Positions 42,983 to 53,020 are shown, counted from the stretch's first letter. The stretch is 64,000 nucleotides of DNA from Trichocoleus desertorum ATA4-8-CV12 (GCA_019358975.1 JAHHIL010000017.1:35857-99856), one strand, 5' to 3'. Made by a program: numbers and translations. The notes: generated by a model from the letters alone, not told the origin.

Positions 42983-43789
42983 TCATTCTGAAATTGGAAA
43001 GGTGGCTCCTGCTAGATAGGCGGCAAAGTGCTGTTTGAAGTAGAGCCAAGAAGTTACATCTGACTCATCTTGAGGGGATTGAGGGGCTGATTGGTAAGCG
43101 GGAACTCTAGTGTTGATTTCTGACTGTAGCTGTGGCGGTAAGTCAGCTAAGCCACCCACCTTGCTACCGTAAGCACTGTAAATCAGTTGTCCGGGGCGAT
43201 CGCCCATCTTCATCCAGGGTAGCCAAGGCCCAATGCGATCCCAACCGAGGTGCAATCGAGAAACTGAGTTGAGTTCAGGATTCAACAGGTCTGCTAAAGG
43301 CACGGTGAGTTTAAATAGTTCCGCAGCTTGATAAATAGCTTGAGGACTGTACTCCCGAAACTGTTCATCTTTGGCCAAAGGGTTGGGATAAGTGGGAAAT
43401 AGATCAAACGCAAAAGTGGCAATTTCACCATCCACATGGGCTGGAAATTGACCTTGAAAGTAAGCTTGCACTGGGTTGTTAGCCACATGCATCACGGGCA
43501 ACGTTTCACCCGTCCAAGGATTGTGCCATTGATGCAAAATCTCGTTGGTCTGGGGGTCGAGGTAGTAGGTCAGTTCTCGCGAGACAAAATCCCAGGCTCC
43601 TTCTGGCTCAGCGGGGATACAGCGGCTGACGCTCATCCCTACCATTTTGAACAGCCGCTGCCGTTTCTCTCCGGGAATGAAGGCATAAATTGAGCCTGCC
43701 CAAGTTAGCCAGCTTTGCTCCCTGGCATCCAGAGAGGCCCGCACTTTCACAAAAGTTTTGGCATCAAACTCTTGAACCGCAGCAACCAT
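42983..43789 (-). CDS. DUF1838 family protein
   Basis: 268 aa from ATG 43789, which has AGGAG upstream. Typical segments are KTFVKVRASLDAREQSWLTWAG, VGMSVSRCIP, LTYYLDPQTNEILHQWHNPWTGE and RPGQLIYSAYGS (cited in short parts). The family occurs in cyanobacteria and proteobacteria with no known reaction. No signal peptide or membrane segment. A 10-residue upstream extension is possible but lacks a good ribosome site. Confidence 0.8.
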   Translation of the reverse strand: MVAAVQEFDAKTFVKVRASLDAREQSWLTWAGSIYAFIPGEKRQRLFKMVGMSVSRCIPAEPEGAWDFVSRELTYYLDPQTNEILHQWHNPWTGETLPVMHVANNPVQAYFQGQFPAHVDGEIATFAFDLFPTYPNPLAKDEQFREYSPQAIYQAAELFKLTVPLADLLNPELNSVSRLHLGWDRIGPWLPWMKMGDRPGQLIYSAYGSKVGGLADLPPQLQSEINTRVPAYQSAPQSPQDESDVTSWLYFKQHFAAYLAGATFPISE

Positions 43790-43847
43790 GATTTTGCTCC
43801 TGGAATGCTTTAGCTTCAAGGTAGCTCATGCTTAGGCGATCGCTCTC

Positions 43848-44669
43848 CTAAATCTTGGAGGGGTCTACGCCTAATTCTCGTAATTTTGCAGCAAGGCGAT
43901 CGGCTCTTTGCTGTTCTTGCTCCGCCCTTTGCTGTTCTTGCTCGGCTCTTTGCTGTTCTTGCTCGGCTCTTTGCTGTTCTTGCTCGGCTCTTTGCCGTTC
44001 TTGTTCCGCTCTCTGTCGTTCTTGTCCTGCCCGTTGCCGTTCCTCCTCGGCTGATTCTTCCGGGGTAGGGACTAGCTGGCCTTCAACTGTAAAAAAGCGC
44101 AACTGAGCTGCATGAATTCCCAAAAACAGCTGTAATTGCTGGCTCCATAGCCAACCTTGAGGATTGCGTTCTAGCGGTTCATAGTGACCGTCTACTAGGT
44201 GAAATCCTGCGAATTCCAGGCGATCGGGGTCAAACCAGAAATAGTCTGGAGTGCGAAAAATATCTTGATAAATCTGCTTTTTCAAGCCTCGATCGGTATC
44301 AGCGGTGGAAGGAGACAGTAGCTCCACAATGATATTGGGATATTTGCCCTCTTCTTCCCAAACTACCCAGCTTTTCCGAGGCTTCCGCTCCGTGCCGAGC
44401 ACCACAAAGAAATCTGGCCCTCGAAATTGCTCCGACTTGCGCTGTCGCGGGCTGTAATAAATGGTGAGATTGCCTGCTGCAAAATAGTCGTCGCGGGCTG
44501 TAGGCCCTCCCGGGTGCCAACACCAATCTAGGCACTTGAGCAGCAGCAGAAGTTGTTGCAAATGCAAATAGCTTTCCAAAGGTGGCTCATCACTCAGCAA
44601 GTCACTGGGAGGAAATATAACATCCTCCAGGGTGTCTTCTGGCGTGCCCAAGTTAGGTGCGTAAGTCAT
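43848..44669 (-). CDS. Uma2 family (DUF820) putative endonuclease with heptad tail
   Basis: 273 aa. The DUF820/Uma2 domain (about 1-200) includes PGGPTARDDYFAAGNLTIYY, PDFFVVLG, PNIIVELLSPSTADTDRGLKK and YRTPDYFWFDPD-like FRTPDYFWFDP, with the D...E-x-L nuclease-type positions. Family proteins are predicted PD-(D/E)XK nucleases. The tail from about 210 to 262 is a run of seven-residue repeats such as RAEQERQ and RAEQEQQ, a coiled coil. Its 21-bp DNA unit is nearly tandem. Uma2 genes are numerous in cyanobacteria; role unknown. Confidence 0.85.
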   Translation of the reverse strand: MTYAPNLGTPEDTLEDVIFPPSDLLSDEPPLESYLHLQQLLLLLKCLDWCWHPGGPTARDDYFAAGNLTIYYSPRQRKSEQFRGPDFFVVLGTERKPRKSWVVWEEEGKYPNIIVELLSPSTADTDRGLKKQIYQDIFRTPDYFWFDPDRLEFAGFHLVDGHYEPLERNPQGWLWSQQLQLFLGIHAAQLRFFTVEGQLVPTPEESAEEERQRAGQERQRAEQERQRAEQEQQRAEQEQQRAEQEQQRAEQEQQRADRLAAKLRELGVDPSKI

Positions 44670-44847
44670 AGCAGCGGTAGCAACTCTAAGCTTAGTTTAA
44701 CCAAGTTTTTAGCGGGCTCAGGATTAGCGTCAATGAGTCGTGCTTGCCCCTAGGCGATCGCCTGTTCTATTAGAGACAATAGAAATTAGAGATTTTGATT
44801 CAAGTTCCAGCCTTGTCCAAGGCATCTAGCTATTGCACCCAAAACCT

Positions 44848-45546
44848 ATGAAACTCGAAGAGATTCTGCCGCAACTGCAAGCGTGGTTTCTGCCAGAGGA
44901 ACACAAAGAGCGAGACCTACCCGGAGGTGGGCGCTGGTTCTTTGTACCGCACCAGATTATTACCCAACGACTCAACGCAGTCTGTCCTGGTGAGTGGAGC
45001 AGCCAATATAGCGATCCGATTACAACAGGCGACTACACAGTGATTCGTTGCGAATTGACAATCTGTGGTGTGACGCGCACAGGCATTGGTGACGACAAAA
45101 CCTTTCCAGAGGTGAACGATCGCGGCAAAGCCAAAATCATTGGGACACCACCTGTCCGGGCTTTTCGTAATGCCTTCAAAGATGCGGCAGAACAGTTTGG
45201 CCTGTGTGCTTACCTAGATGAGCAAAAAGGACGGCAAGGCAAGGAAGCCTTTATTCGCTACATGCAAGGCAAAGGAGACGGCAGAGCCGCTAAGTTTGCT
45301 TTGGAAAATGGTTGGAGCGGTGAACCTACCCCGATCGCTGAAGGGCCAGTGGGGCGAGAGCGGTTGATGCACGAAACCACTCAAGAGATGAAGCGCTTGG
45401 GCTGGAACGAGATCCAGGGTCGTAATTATCTGAAGCAGCAGTTTGCGGGTAAGGAAACTCGCTCCAAGCTGACTAACAACGAGTTGAGCCAATTTCTGGC
45501 CTACCTCAAGTCTCAAAACTCAGTTGCGATCGCTAAAACAGCGTAG
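44848..45546 (+). CDS. Rad52/DdrA-like single-strand annealing protein
   Basis: 232 aa from ATG 44848 (MKLEEILPQLQAWFLPEEHK). The N-terminal domain (about 1-130) has WFFVPHQIITQRLNAVCPGEW, then GIGDDKTFPEVNDRGKAKIIG and PVRAFRNAFKDAAEQFGLCAYL, resembling the Rad52/Rad22 and DdrA fold that binds single-stranded DNA and anneals complementary strands. The C-terminal region is helical and basic, with a possible RecA-contact or SAP-like part. It probably acts in DNA repair. Its stop abuts the convergent gene (TAG next to CTA). Confidence 0.7.
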   Translation: MKLEEILPQLQAWFLPEEHKERDLPGGGRWFFVPHQIITQRLNAVCPGEWSSQYSDPITTGDYTVIRCELTICGVTRTGIGDDKTFPEVNDRGKAKIIGTPPVRAFRNAFKDAAEQFGLCAYLDEQKGRQGKEAFIRYMQGKGDGRAAKFALENGWSGEPTPIAEGPVGRERLMHETTQEMKRLGWNEIQGRNYLKQQFAGKETRSKLTNNELSQFLAYLKSQNSVAIAKTA

Positions 45547-47664
45547 CTATTCTTGACCTGGCCAGTGGCGGATCACTTCTGCCACTGACCAAGCTTGAGC
45601 GATCGCACCTTGAGGTTGGTGAGGCGCGTCACCATCAAAAATTTCGGAAATGGAGCCGAGACAAGCTTGATGTTGCAGATGATCGAGCAACGGTTGCCAG
45701 TCAAACGGTAAAGGTTCGCTGCCCTGTACATCAAAGAAGCGCTCCCAGGCTCGCACAAAGGGGCCAATCAACCAGCTCCAAACGGTGCCTTGATGGTAGG
45801 CGCGATCGCGAATGGGTTGCGGTGCCACTCCTCCGGGTTCACCTAGATAATAGCCAATGTAGTCGGGATCAGCGGGGTCGAGGCTGCGTAGACCGTAGGG
45901 GGTGAGCAAGCGATCGCGAGCCACTTGCAACACTTGACGTGCCTGATCTGCTGGGAAACCGCAATGGTGCAGAGACAACGCTAAAACTGCATTGGGACGA
46001 ATCTTTGGGTCGGGGCGATCGTCCGGTTCAATCGTGTCGTAAAAGTACTGCTGGTCATGGTTCCAAAATTGCTGGAGTGAAGCTTGAACTTGATCCGCAT
46101 GTTGGCGGTAGCGACGGGCTTGGTTCACTAAACTAGCAGGGTTTGTCACCGCTTCTTTGTCTAAACGTTCAGCCCACTGACTAGCCCAACGCAAAGCCGA
46201 GTACCACAACGCATTAATCTCGATCGGTTTGCCTCGCCGAGGCGTAATCGGTCTACCATCCACTACGGCATCCATCCAGGTAAGAGCCACGCCGGGAGCA
46301 TCCCAGGTGACAAGGCCATCTGCCGCATCCACTCGAATGTTGTAGAGTGTGCCGACCGTAAAGGCTTTGTAGATTTTCTGTACCACGGGATATTGTTGTG
46401 CCAAGAATTCCCAGTCTGCGGTTGCTTCTAGGTAAAGACCCAGAATTTCAATCCACCACAGAGCCGCATCAATGCTGTTATAAGAGGGCTGCACCCCCAC
46501 GTCCGGAAAGGCATTAGGAATCAAACCCAAGTGGCAGTAGTGCCCAAAAGTTTGCAGTAAGCCTTTGGCTAGGTCAAACCGTTGAGTTGCTAAAGCCAAT
46601 CCTGGTAGAGCAATTAGTGTGTCACGCCCCCAATCGTTAAACCAGGGATACCCCGCGATCACGGTTGGTCCTGCGATCGAAGCGCGATATACCAAAAATT
46701 GATCACCCGCTCGCAGTAGTTGCTGCCACAAATGGCTCCCATGAGCAGGTTCGGGCTCAGGTTGCTTTTTTGCAGGAGTGAGGCTTATGGCTTGAGGAGA
46801 CGGAGGTAGAACTGCCGCAAAGTCACGGGCTAAGCGCTGTTGCTCGGCTCGTATTGCCGCTGTAAACATGGAGCGGTGGAGCAAAGGTAGCTCTGATTCT
46901 GGCCAACCAACGCTGGCCTCTAGGGTTAGCTGCTCACCAGGTTGCAGAACCGCAGTCAAATATCCAGGGCTGTAGAGGTCTTCATAATCGGCGAGACCTC
47001 GCTGAGTTTCTGCTGGGTAGTGGTAGTTCCAGTACCACATCCCATCTGGTTCATACTTGCCTTGAGTCCAGCGCAGATGCCAAGGCGTCCCTGCAATACC
47101 CGGACGAATGGCTTGCAATAGCAGTTGTTGTGGCCCCACAATTTGGGAGAAATGTAGCTCTGGGTCGGCTTGTTGTTGATGGTGGAAGTCGCGATCGCTA
47201 ATCAAGGGCCGTAGCCTCAGGGTTGCCGCTTCACTACCTTCATAGCTGTATTGAATTAAAGTTTGGTGCCTGAAACGGAGTGATGTATCGTCACTGCCAA
47301 GGGATGCAGGAGTAGCATCGGAAACACAGCCGTAGGGCAAGATGAGGCGACGGGTAAACTGCCAGGGAAAGTCGGCCCAAACCCAAGTGGGCGCAGGATC
47401 AACCTCAAAAGATTGCAGCAGTTGGAAGCCTTGGGGGATAACTGCTCCGTTTAACCAAAAATGAGTGCCTAAAGAAAAAACTTGTCCTGCAATTTCTAAA
47501 CTGGCCTCGATGTGAGACAGCAGGAGGGTGCGTTGACTGGGAGGATCAAGCGCAGCAAATAACCAGCCGTGATAGGTGCGAGTATGAGCATCACAAACAG
47601 TACCACTGGCAAAACTACCTAACCCATTGGTGAGTAGCCATTCCCGTGTATCTAAATTATCCAT
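45547..47664 (-). CDS. Glycogen debranching enzyme (amylo-alpha-1,6-glucosidase)
   Basis: 705 aa. Removes alpha-1,6 branches from glycogen or related glucans. The N-terminal GDE domain begins TREWLLTNGLGSFASGTVCD, then YHGWLFAAL. The C-terminal (alpha/alpha)6 barrel of the GH133 type has AGYPWFNDWGRDTLIALPGL with the catalytic Asp, and RPNAVLALSL, GTVWSWLIGPF. Length and domain order fit bacterial archaeal-type debranching enzymes. Together with glgC at 50937 and the GH13 enzyme at 58033 it indicates glycogen metabolism. Confidence 0.9.
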   Translation of the reverse strand: MDNLDTREWLLTNGLGSFASGTVCDAHTRTYHGWLFAALDPPSQRTLLLSHIEASLEIAGQVFSLGTHFWLNGAVIPQGFQLLQSFEVDPAPTWVWADFPWQFTRRLILPYGCVSDATPASLGSDDTSLRFRHQTLIQYSYEGSEAATLRLRPLISDRDFHHQQQADPELHFSQIVGPQQLLLQAIRPGIAGTPWHLRWTQGKYEPDGMWYWNYHYPAETQRGLADYEDLYSPGYLTAVLQPGEQLTLEASVGWPESELPLLHRSMFTAAIRAEQQRLARDFAAVLPPSPQAISLTPAKKQPEPEPAHGSHLWQQLLRAGDQFLVYRASIAGPTVIAGYPWFNDWGRDTLIALPGLALATQRFDLAKGLLQTFGHYCHLGLIPNAFPDVGVQPSYNSIDAALWWIEILGLYLEATADWEFLAQQYPVVQKIYKAFTVGTLYNIRVDAADGLVTWDAPGVALTWMDAVVDGRPITPRRGKPIEINALWYSALRWASQWAERLDKEAVTNPASLVNQARRYRQHADQVQASLQQFWNHDQQYFYDTIEPDDRPDPKIRPNAVLALSLHHCGFPADQARQVLQVARDRLLTPYGLRSLDPADPDYIGYYLGEPGGVAPQPIRDRAYHQGTVWSWLIGPFVRAWERFFDVQGSEPLPFDWQPLLDHLQHQACLGSISEIFDGDAPHQPQGAIAQAWSVAEVIRHWPGQE

Positions 47665-47846
47665 GCTGCTTAGGTTTTTATGCTTAGTCTACGGCTTTGA
47701 TTCAGGATTGTCTGCTGCCTGGTGATAGGACCCTGACTAATTTTGGAATAATGCAGATTTCTATTCTGCGATCGCCGATTCAGCTCCGCATAAACCCTGA
47801 TAACCTACCACTGGCCTCTACTCAAAATCGTTATGACTATGATATA

Positions 47847-47864
47847 TTACGTAACAGTTCGTAA
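47847..47864 (+). promoter_or_regulatory. Dyad upstream of the 2-Cys peroxiredoxin gene
   Basis: TTACG (47847-47851) and CGTAA (47860-47864) are inverted repeats 8 bases apart in an AT-rich stretch, 100 bases before the ATG. It could be a regulator site or the -35/-10 surroundings of the promoter. The 300-base gap 47665-47964 shows no other feature. Confidence 0.35.
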
Positions 47865-47964
47865 ATAATCAGTCGTTGCCTGCATAGGAAAGAGCAAGCT
47901 TTGTGCTGCTTGGCCTATGACTCCGCAAACCTAGAGCTGTAGATTATTCAAGGAGAATAAGTAC

Positions 47965-48576
47965 ATGACCTTGACCTACAATACCGAAGGCTGCCTCCGG
48001 GTTGGTCGCCCTGCCCCTGACTTCACTGCAACGGCTGTGGTCGATCAAGAGTTCAAGACCATCAAGCTGTCTGACTACCGAGGCAAATACGTTGTCTTGT
48101 TCTTCTATCCCCTAGACTTTACATTCGTTTGTCCCACTGAAATTACTGCTTTCAGCGATCGCTACGACGAATTTAAGCAAATCGGGACTGAAATTCTAGG
48201 CGTATCTGTAGACAGTGAATTCTCTCACCTCGCTTGGACCCAAAGCGATCGTAAGCAAGGTGGTGTAGGCGACCTCAACTATCCCCTCGTTTCTGACATC
48301 AAGAAAGAAATCAGCGCTGCTTACAACGTGCTCGATCCAGAAGCAGGTGTAGCCCTCCGGGGTCTTTTCATCATTGACAAAGATGGTGTGATTCAACATT
48401 CCACCATCAACAACCTGTCCTTTGGCCGCAGTGTGGACGAAACCCTCCGGACTTTGCAGGCCATCCAATATGTGCAGTCTCACCCCGATGAGGTCTGCCC
48501 CGCTGGTTGGAAGCCTGGTGATGCCACCATGAATCCTGACCCTGTGAAGTCTAAGGAATACTTTGCAGCAGTCTAG
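47965..48576 (+). CDS. Typical 2-Cys peroxiredoxin
   Basis: 203 aa. Reduces hydrogen peroxide and peroxides; the dimer is regenerated by thioredoxin. The peroxidatic Cys56 is in [10 protein letters not shown] and the resolving Cys178 in [14 protein letters not shown] (99-104) and the C-terminal YF (KEYFAAV) resemble the motifs linked to overoxidation sensitivity in eukaryotic-type enzymes. The length fits cyanobacterial and plastid enzymes. AAGGAG precedes the ATG; terminator at 48621. The neighbouring gene is another thioredoxin-fold protein. Confidence 0.96.
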   Translation: MTLTYNTEGCLRVGRPAPDFTATAVVDQEFKTIKLSDYRGKYVVLFFYPLDFTFVCPTEITAFSDRYDEFKQIGTEILGVSVDSEFSHLAWTQSDRKQGGVGDLNYPLVSDIKKEISAAYNVLDPEAGVALRGLFIIDKDGVIQHSTINNLSFGRSVDETLRTLQAIQYVQSHPDEVCPAGWKPGDATMNPDPVKSKEYFAAV

Positions 48577-48620
48577 TTGCTAGCGATCGCCTATCAGCGA
48601 TTAGTTGTAATTTAATGGCT

Positions 48621-48646
48621 AGGGTGGGCAATGCTCACCCTTTTTT
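48621..48646 (+). terminator. Intrinsic terminator of the 2-Cys peroxiredoxin gene
   Basis: AGGGTG (48621-48626) pairs with CACCCT (48636-48641), extended by G-T and G-C pairs, followed by TTTTTT. It lies 45 bases past the stop. Confidence 0.85.
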
Positions 48647-48686
48647 ATGGTTGACCGCAGTTTCAGAACTCAGATCATAGCTAGCA

Positions 48687-49220
48687 ATGCTAACTTCTAC
48701 AGACTTTAGTGGCCTGCTGAATCAGCGCTTCTTCAACAACTTTTTCCCGATTCCCGCCACGAGTCCTCTGGCACTAGGTCAGAGGACTTCAGACTTCGAG
48801 CTACCAGATATCACTCACGCTCAGCGACTTAAGTTGTCGGCTTATCGTGGACAGCAACCCGTGATTCTGGCTTTTACGCGCATCTTCACCGAAAAGCAGT
48901 ACTGTCCGTTTTGCTTCCCCCACATCAAGGCGCTGAACGAGAACTACGAAGAGTTTACGAGTTGCGGCGTAGAAGTCTTGATGATTACCAGTACCGACGA
49001 TCGCCAAAGCCAAATTGTAGTACGCGACCTAGGGCTAAAGATGCCACTTCTGAGTGATCCTAGCTGTCGAGTCTTCCGCACTTACAACGTTGGGCAAGCC
49101 CTAGGTGCACCTCTGCCAGCGCAGTTTGTTTTAGATGCTCAGGGCAATTTGCGCTTCAAACATCTGTTCTCGTTTTTATCCCACAACGCCAGTGTTGAGG
49201 AACTGTTAGCGGCCATCTAA
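48687..49220 (+). CDS. Peroxiredoxin-like (AhpC/TSA) protein with CPFC motif
   Basis: 177 aa with the thioredoxin fold. The active-site region is [16 protein letters not shown] (Cys73, Cys76), a CxxC pair rather than the PxxxTxxC of true peroxiredoxins. Other AhpC/TSA features remain: [31 protein letters not shown] and [15 protein letters not shown]. It may be a disulfide reductase or peroxidase. It follows the 2-Cys peroxiredoxin and ends four bases into the convergent dnaJ-type gene. Confidence 0.8.
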   Translation: MLTSTDFSGLLNQRFFNNFFPIPATSPLALGQRTSDFELPDITHAQRLKLSAYRGQQPVILAFTRIFTEKQYCPFCFPHIKALNENYEEFTSCGVEVLMITSTDDRQSQIVVRDLGLKMPLLSDPSCRVFRTYNVGQALGAPLPAQFVLDAQGNLRFKHLFSFLSHNASVEELLAAI

Positions 49221-50233
49221 AGCTGCATGCCTTGTAGATGACTGCGAGGATTGAAGCTGCGAATCGCTCGAAGTTTTTCGTAGTACTCGCGCTCTTGGGA
49301 GCTAAGTTCCTTAGGGGAGGCGATCGCAATTTTTACAATTTGGTCACTGCGTCCACCCTTAGGATTGGGCCAACCTTTGCCTCGCAAGCGTAGAGATTGC
49401 CCTGCCCGCACACCAGCAGGCACATTCATGGTGACACTGCCATCGGGAGTGGGGATTTCAATCTGGGCTCCTAACACTGCTTCATCGGGCGCGATCGGCA
49501 CTTCACAGAGCAAGTTGTCGCCCTCAAATTGAAAGAAGGGATGGGGTTGAATGTTGACGACAAGGTACAGATCACCACGCTGAGGCGAATAAGGGCTAGC
49601 TTGCCCTTTGCCTTTGACCCGAATGCGGCTACCTGGTTTAGCACCGGGAGGAATCCGGACATCAATGACTTCATTGCCTAAATTGAGGCGTTTTTGCACA
49701 CCTTGGAAAGCTTCTCTCAGGCTCAGAGCGATCGCGGCTTCGCTGTCTTGAGGTGGAGCGGTAGTGGAGTCTCCAAAACCACCAAAACCTCCGAAATCAC
49801 CAAAGCCTGGGCCGCCCCCCGGAGTGGTGCGATAACTATAGGCTTGGCGTCCAGCACCAGGGTTAGGGCCAGCGCCAGGGCTACCAAAGCGACCCAACAA
49901 CTCGTTGATGAAATCGTCAAAGCTGCCGTACTGGCTAAAGTCGAAGTTGCCAAAATCAACGTTGGGGCTAGCTCCTCCACCAGGCCAACCACCGCCAGCT
50001 TGTTTCCAGTACTGGCCAAACTGGTCGTACTTTTGGCGTTTTTCTGGGTCAGATAATACTTCATAAGCTTCGTTGACTTCCTTGAACCGCGCTTCAGCGT
50101 CTTGGTTGCCCGGATTAACGTCTGGATGGTACTTGCGGGCGAGTTTCCGAAAGGCTTTTTTAATGTCGTCGGCAGTGGCAGTTTTGTTCACTCCCAAGAC
50201 GGCATAGTAATCTTTATAGTCGGTTGCAGCCAT
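49217..50233 (-). CDS. DnaJ-like co-chaperone, CbpA type (no zinc finger)
   Basis: 338 aa. The J domain has [20 protein letters not shown] and HPD at residues 36-38, then a Gly/Phe-rich linker (about 80-160: [29 protein letters not shown]). The two C-terminal substrate-binding beta domains follow ([22 protein letters not shown], then [22 protein letters not shown]). The CxxCxGxG zinc repeats are absent, so it is a type II J protein. It stimulates the ATPase of a DnaK. dnaK is not in the window. Confidence 0.93.
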   Translation of the reverse strand: MAATDYKDYYAVLGVNKTATADDIKKAFRKLARKYHPDVNPGNQDAEARFKEVNEAYEVLSDPEKRQKYDQFGQYWKQAGGGWPGGGASPNVDFGNFDFSQYGSFDDFINELLGRFGSPGAGPNPGAGRQAYSYRTTPGGGPGFGDFGGFGGFGDSTTAPPQDSEAAIALSLREAFQGVQKRLNLGNEVIDVRIPPGAKPGSRIRVKGKGQASPYSPQRGDLYLVVNIQPHPFFQFEGDNLLCEVPIAPDEAVLGAQIEIPTPDGSVTMNVPAGVRAGQSLRLRGKGWPNPKGGRSDQIVKIAIASPKELSSQEREYYEKLRAIRSFNPRSHLQGMQL

Positions 50234-50390
50234 CCACCTACCTCCTCTAATAGTTTCAGTTTATGCCTTTATTTATAGAATCGTCTGCTCTAGGCACATC
50301 AGTAAGCGCATCCCTAGAGTACCAAAAGTCTTGATAGAGAGAGGTTCGGGTCTTGCACGTAGGGCGATCGCAATTTCCCTATTGCCTGGT

Positions 50391-50921
50391 TTAGTGATAC
50401 CAAGACTGACGAATTAAGCTCGTGAATCCTTCTTCTAAAGCTGGGGGCGCACCTAAAAGTTGTCGATGCATTCGCAGCATCACGGCTTCTGGAACCACGC
50501 GATCGCGCTGATGATTTCTGGCTAAACAGACCTCCAAAGGCAAATCTAACCAAAAACCGACAATTTCCTTAAAGCCTAGCGATCGCGCCAAAGTTAACAC
50601 CCGCCGCCGTTGTTTCCGAGCCGTATTGGTAGCGTCGTAAATCGCATCAGGAATTTGGCCTTGGGAGATCTGCGCGACTGCTTGCTGTAACTGCTGTTGG
50701 ACCTCTTGCCATACCTGTAGCCACGGCCCCTGGACTGCTTCATCGCCAAACAATTGAGCCCGGACCGCATCAGTAGAAATCAACCGACGCTCCGGGCTAG
50801 CTGTGAGTAAATATTGAGCCAGGGTTGTTTTGCCGCTTCCTGGCAGCCCCATCAAAATGACCAGGCGAGTGATGGGGAGCGCAGGGTGGATGTTTTTAGA
50901 GCCATCATCCCCTAACTCCAC
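50391..50921 (-). CDS. AAA/P-loop kinase of the polynucleotide-kinase-like group
   Basis: 176 aa. The Walker A loop GLPGSGKTTLAQYL is at about 26-39. ISTDAVRAQLFGDE and IYDATNTARKQRRRVL follow the pattern of zeta-toxin/polynucleotide-kinase-like ATPases. The DATN motif and the C-terminal RMHRQL region are typical for small cyanobacterial members. The substrate is unknown, probably a small molecule or RNA end. It lies 15 bases downstream of glgC on the same strand. Confidence 0.8.
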   Translation of the reverse strand: MELGDDGSKNIHPALPITRLVILMGLPGSGKTTLAQYLLTASPERRLISTDAVRAQLFGDEAVQGPWLQVWQEVQQQLQQAVAQISQGQIPDAIYDATNTARKQRRRVLTLARSLGFKEIVGFWLDLPLEVCLARNHQRDRVVPEAVMLRMHRQLLGAPPALEEGFTSLIRQSWYH

Positions 50922-50936
50922 ACCCCTAGTCCTCGT

Positions 50937-52226
50937 CTAGATGATGGTGCCATCTGGAATGATGGCATTCTTCATAACTACGATGATGCCGTTGCGGATG
51001 TAGAACCCTTGGTCCTCACGCTCAGCTTCTTCCACTCGATCTTTGTTGATGATCTGTACATCACAACCGATGTGAGCATTTTTGTCGATGATCGCCCGTC
51101 GGATAGTGGTGTTCGCCCCAATCCCCATTGGCACCTTTTGAGTTTCGCAATTGATATTGCGCTCAGCAAAGGGTTGATAGAAGTCAGCACCCATCAACAG
51201 CGAGTTGTCGATGACACATCCAGATTCGATGCGCGATCGCACACCCAAGACAGAGTGCTGGATCTGGCAGTTTTTCAGAATGCACCCTTCCCCAATGATT
51301 GACTCGGTGACGTGGCAATCCAGGAGTTTGCTAGGAGGCAAGTAACGAGCACGGGTGTAGATAGGTGCTTTCTCGTCGTAGAAGCTAAAGCGTGGTTGCG
51401 GCTGTTGGGTTAGCGACAAATTGGCTTCGTAGAAAGCTTCAATGGTTCCGATGTCCTCCCAGTAGTCATCGAACAAGTAAGCCTGGACGTTGTGGTCTGC
51501 GGCACAAGCGGGGATGATCTCCTTGCCAAAGTCAGTGCGATCGGGTGCCTGCTTCAGCAGGTTCATCAAGACATCGCGCTTAAAGACATAAATGCCCATA
51601 GAGGCAATATAAGGCCGCTCTTGAGCTTGCTTAGCATCCAACCCCAAAATGCTGGTATCTACCTGCATCTGTTTCAGAGCTTCACCTTTGGGCTTCTCGC
51701 TAAAGTCTACAACTCGGCCAGAGTCGTCAATCTTCATCAAGCCAAAGTCAGACGCGCGGCGCTCATCCATGGGCACGACTGAGATGGTGATGTCGGCTCC
51801 TGTATCTCGGTGGCGCTGCACAAACTGACGGTAGTCCATGCGGTACAGGTGATCTCCGGAGAGAATCAGGTACTCATCGACTTCCCACTCGTCAAACAAC
51901 CACATGTACTGGCGAACCGCGTCAGCCGTGCCTTGGAACCAGTTGGGGTTTTCGGGGGTTTGTTGGGCCGCAAGTACTTCAACAAATCCTTCGGTAAAGC
52001 CAGCAAAGTTGTAAGCGCGGGCAATGTGACGGTTGAGGGAGGCTGAGTTGAACTGAGTTAGAACGTAAATCTTGAATATTTCTGAATTAATGCAATTACT
52101 AACAGGAATGTCGATCAAGCGGTACTTACCTGCAAGGGGTACGGCAGGCTTTGCACGCGGCTTGGTGAGTGGATATAGGCGGGTTCCGGCTCCCCCACCG
52201 AGGATAATCGATAATACTCTTTTCAC
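50937..52226 (-). CDS. glgC: Glucose-1-phosphate adenylyltransferase
   Basis: 429 aa. Makes ADP-glucose from glucose-1-phosphate and ATP, the rate-setting step of glycogen synthesis, normally activated by 3-phosphoglycerate and inhibited by phosphate in cyanobacteria. The N-terminal nucleotidyltransferase motif is [25 protein letters not shown] (in parts), with [12 protein letters not shown] and [22 protein letters not shown] is near the sugar-phosphate site, and the C-terminal left-handed beta helix ends [17 protein letters not shown]. Full length. Confidence 0.96.
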   Translation of the reverse strand: MKRVLSIILGGGAGTRLYPLTKPRAKPAVPLAGKYRLIDIPVSNCINSEIFKIYVLTQFNSASLNRHIARAYNFAGFTEGFVEVLAAQQTPENPNWFQGTADAVRQYMWLFDEWEVDEYLILSGDHLYRMDYRQFVQRHRDTGADITISVVPMDERRASDFGLMKIDDSGRVVDFSEKPKGEALKQMQVDTSILGLDAKQAQERPYIASMGIYVFKRDVLMNLLKQAPDRTDFGKEIIPACAADHNVQAYLFDDYWEDIGTIEAFYEANLSLTQQPQPRFSFYDEKAPIYTRARYLPPSKLLDCHVTESIIGEGCILKNCQIQHSVLGVRSRIESGCVIDNSLLMGADFYQPFAERNINCETQKVPMGIGANTTIRRAIIDKNAHIGCDVQIINKDRVEEAEREDQGFYIRNGIIVVMKNAIIPDGTII

Positions 52227-52612
52227 AAAAGACCTCTAAACTGCCAGTCAACTCCCAAGATAAGTGTCGGTCTGAGCGTTGCAGTTTGCAAGAGGGGATC
52301 GGAAGATAACCAAGAGTTTTGTCGATCCGCCCAAAGGTAGAGGGTGTTCAGCTTAAGGAAGGATTAAGGGATAGGGGAGAGCGATTGCATTTATGAGGTG
52401 AGGTGGGCGATCGCCTTAAGGGGTGAAGGGGCGATCGCATCACAAAACGTTAGGCAGCACTAACCATAGTTATCGAAATTGATCAAATAGTTAGTCCTAT
52501 TCTGATATGGCTTAAGGTATTCCTCTACTCGATTAGGATTAGCATCTGCAAACCGATTATAGACAATGTCTAGCGAAGGGTTTAGTTCCTACTGGTAGAT
52601 TTGCTTGTTGAA
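52227..52612. other. Intergenic region between glgC and the small helical protein
   Basis: 386 bases without a supported gene. It contains three GCGATCGC-type HIP1 sites within about 60 bases (52400-52440), and the glgC promoter. It has AT-rich DNA near 52500-52600. No RNA gene was recognised. Confidence 0.4.
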
Positions 52613-52966
52613 TTAGCATATGTTATCTGGACAAACTTGCTCAACTTTTTGAAGTGCTTTTCTGGCAGCCTTCGAAATATCTGTACCTCCAAACTCTTCT
52701 ACACTAGAAATGTCCTTTAGAGAGTCGGTTAAATTTTTCAAAATAAATTCAACCTTTTTGCTGTCATCTTGATCTTCAACCTTGTTTAAGTATTCGCGTA
52801 TTGACTTGTTGAAATCCACCATAGGCTCTATAAGAGCTAGAATATCGGTCATGGATTCAACGTTAGTAGACTGATCTTTGCGCAATAAAGAAAATCTTAA
52901 TTGATGTATGGATGATTCTAGCAGCGTGATAGCAGATTCAAGGCTTTCTTTTATTTTGTCGTTCAT
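52613..52966 (-). CDS. Small helical hypothetical protein beside the STAND protein
   Basis: 117 aa, acidic, all helical (ESLESAITLLESSIHQLRFS, VDFNKSIREYLNKVEDQ, EFILKNLTDSLKDIS). No known motif. Its gene is AT-rich compared with glgC. It lies 54 bases downstream of the caspase-STAND gene on the same strand, so it may belong to that conflict-type operon as a death-fold-like adaptor or effector, which is inference. Confidence 0.6.
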   Translation of the reverse strand: MNDKIKESLESAITLLESSIHQLRFSLLRKDQSTNVESMTDILALIEPMVDFNKSIREYLNKVEDQDDSKKVEFILKNLTDSLKDISSVEEFGGTDISKAARKALQKVEQVCPDNIC

Positions 52967-53020
52967 AATCAGCTAGCTTTCCTTAACTTAAAATAGGGGT
53001 AATCTTGATTGTCAGTAGAA

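Noticed and set aside
43855..44106. Cys-rich repeated open frames on the plus strand
   Set aside because: Antisense translation of the heptad repeats of the Uma2 gene; an artefact of low-complexity coding DNA.
49694..50064. Long open frames opposite the dnaJ-type gene
   Set aside because: They overlap the J-domain and Gly/Phe-rich coding region, whose reading frame is certain.
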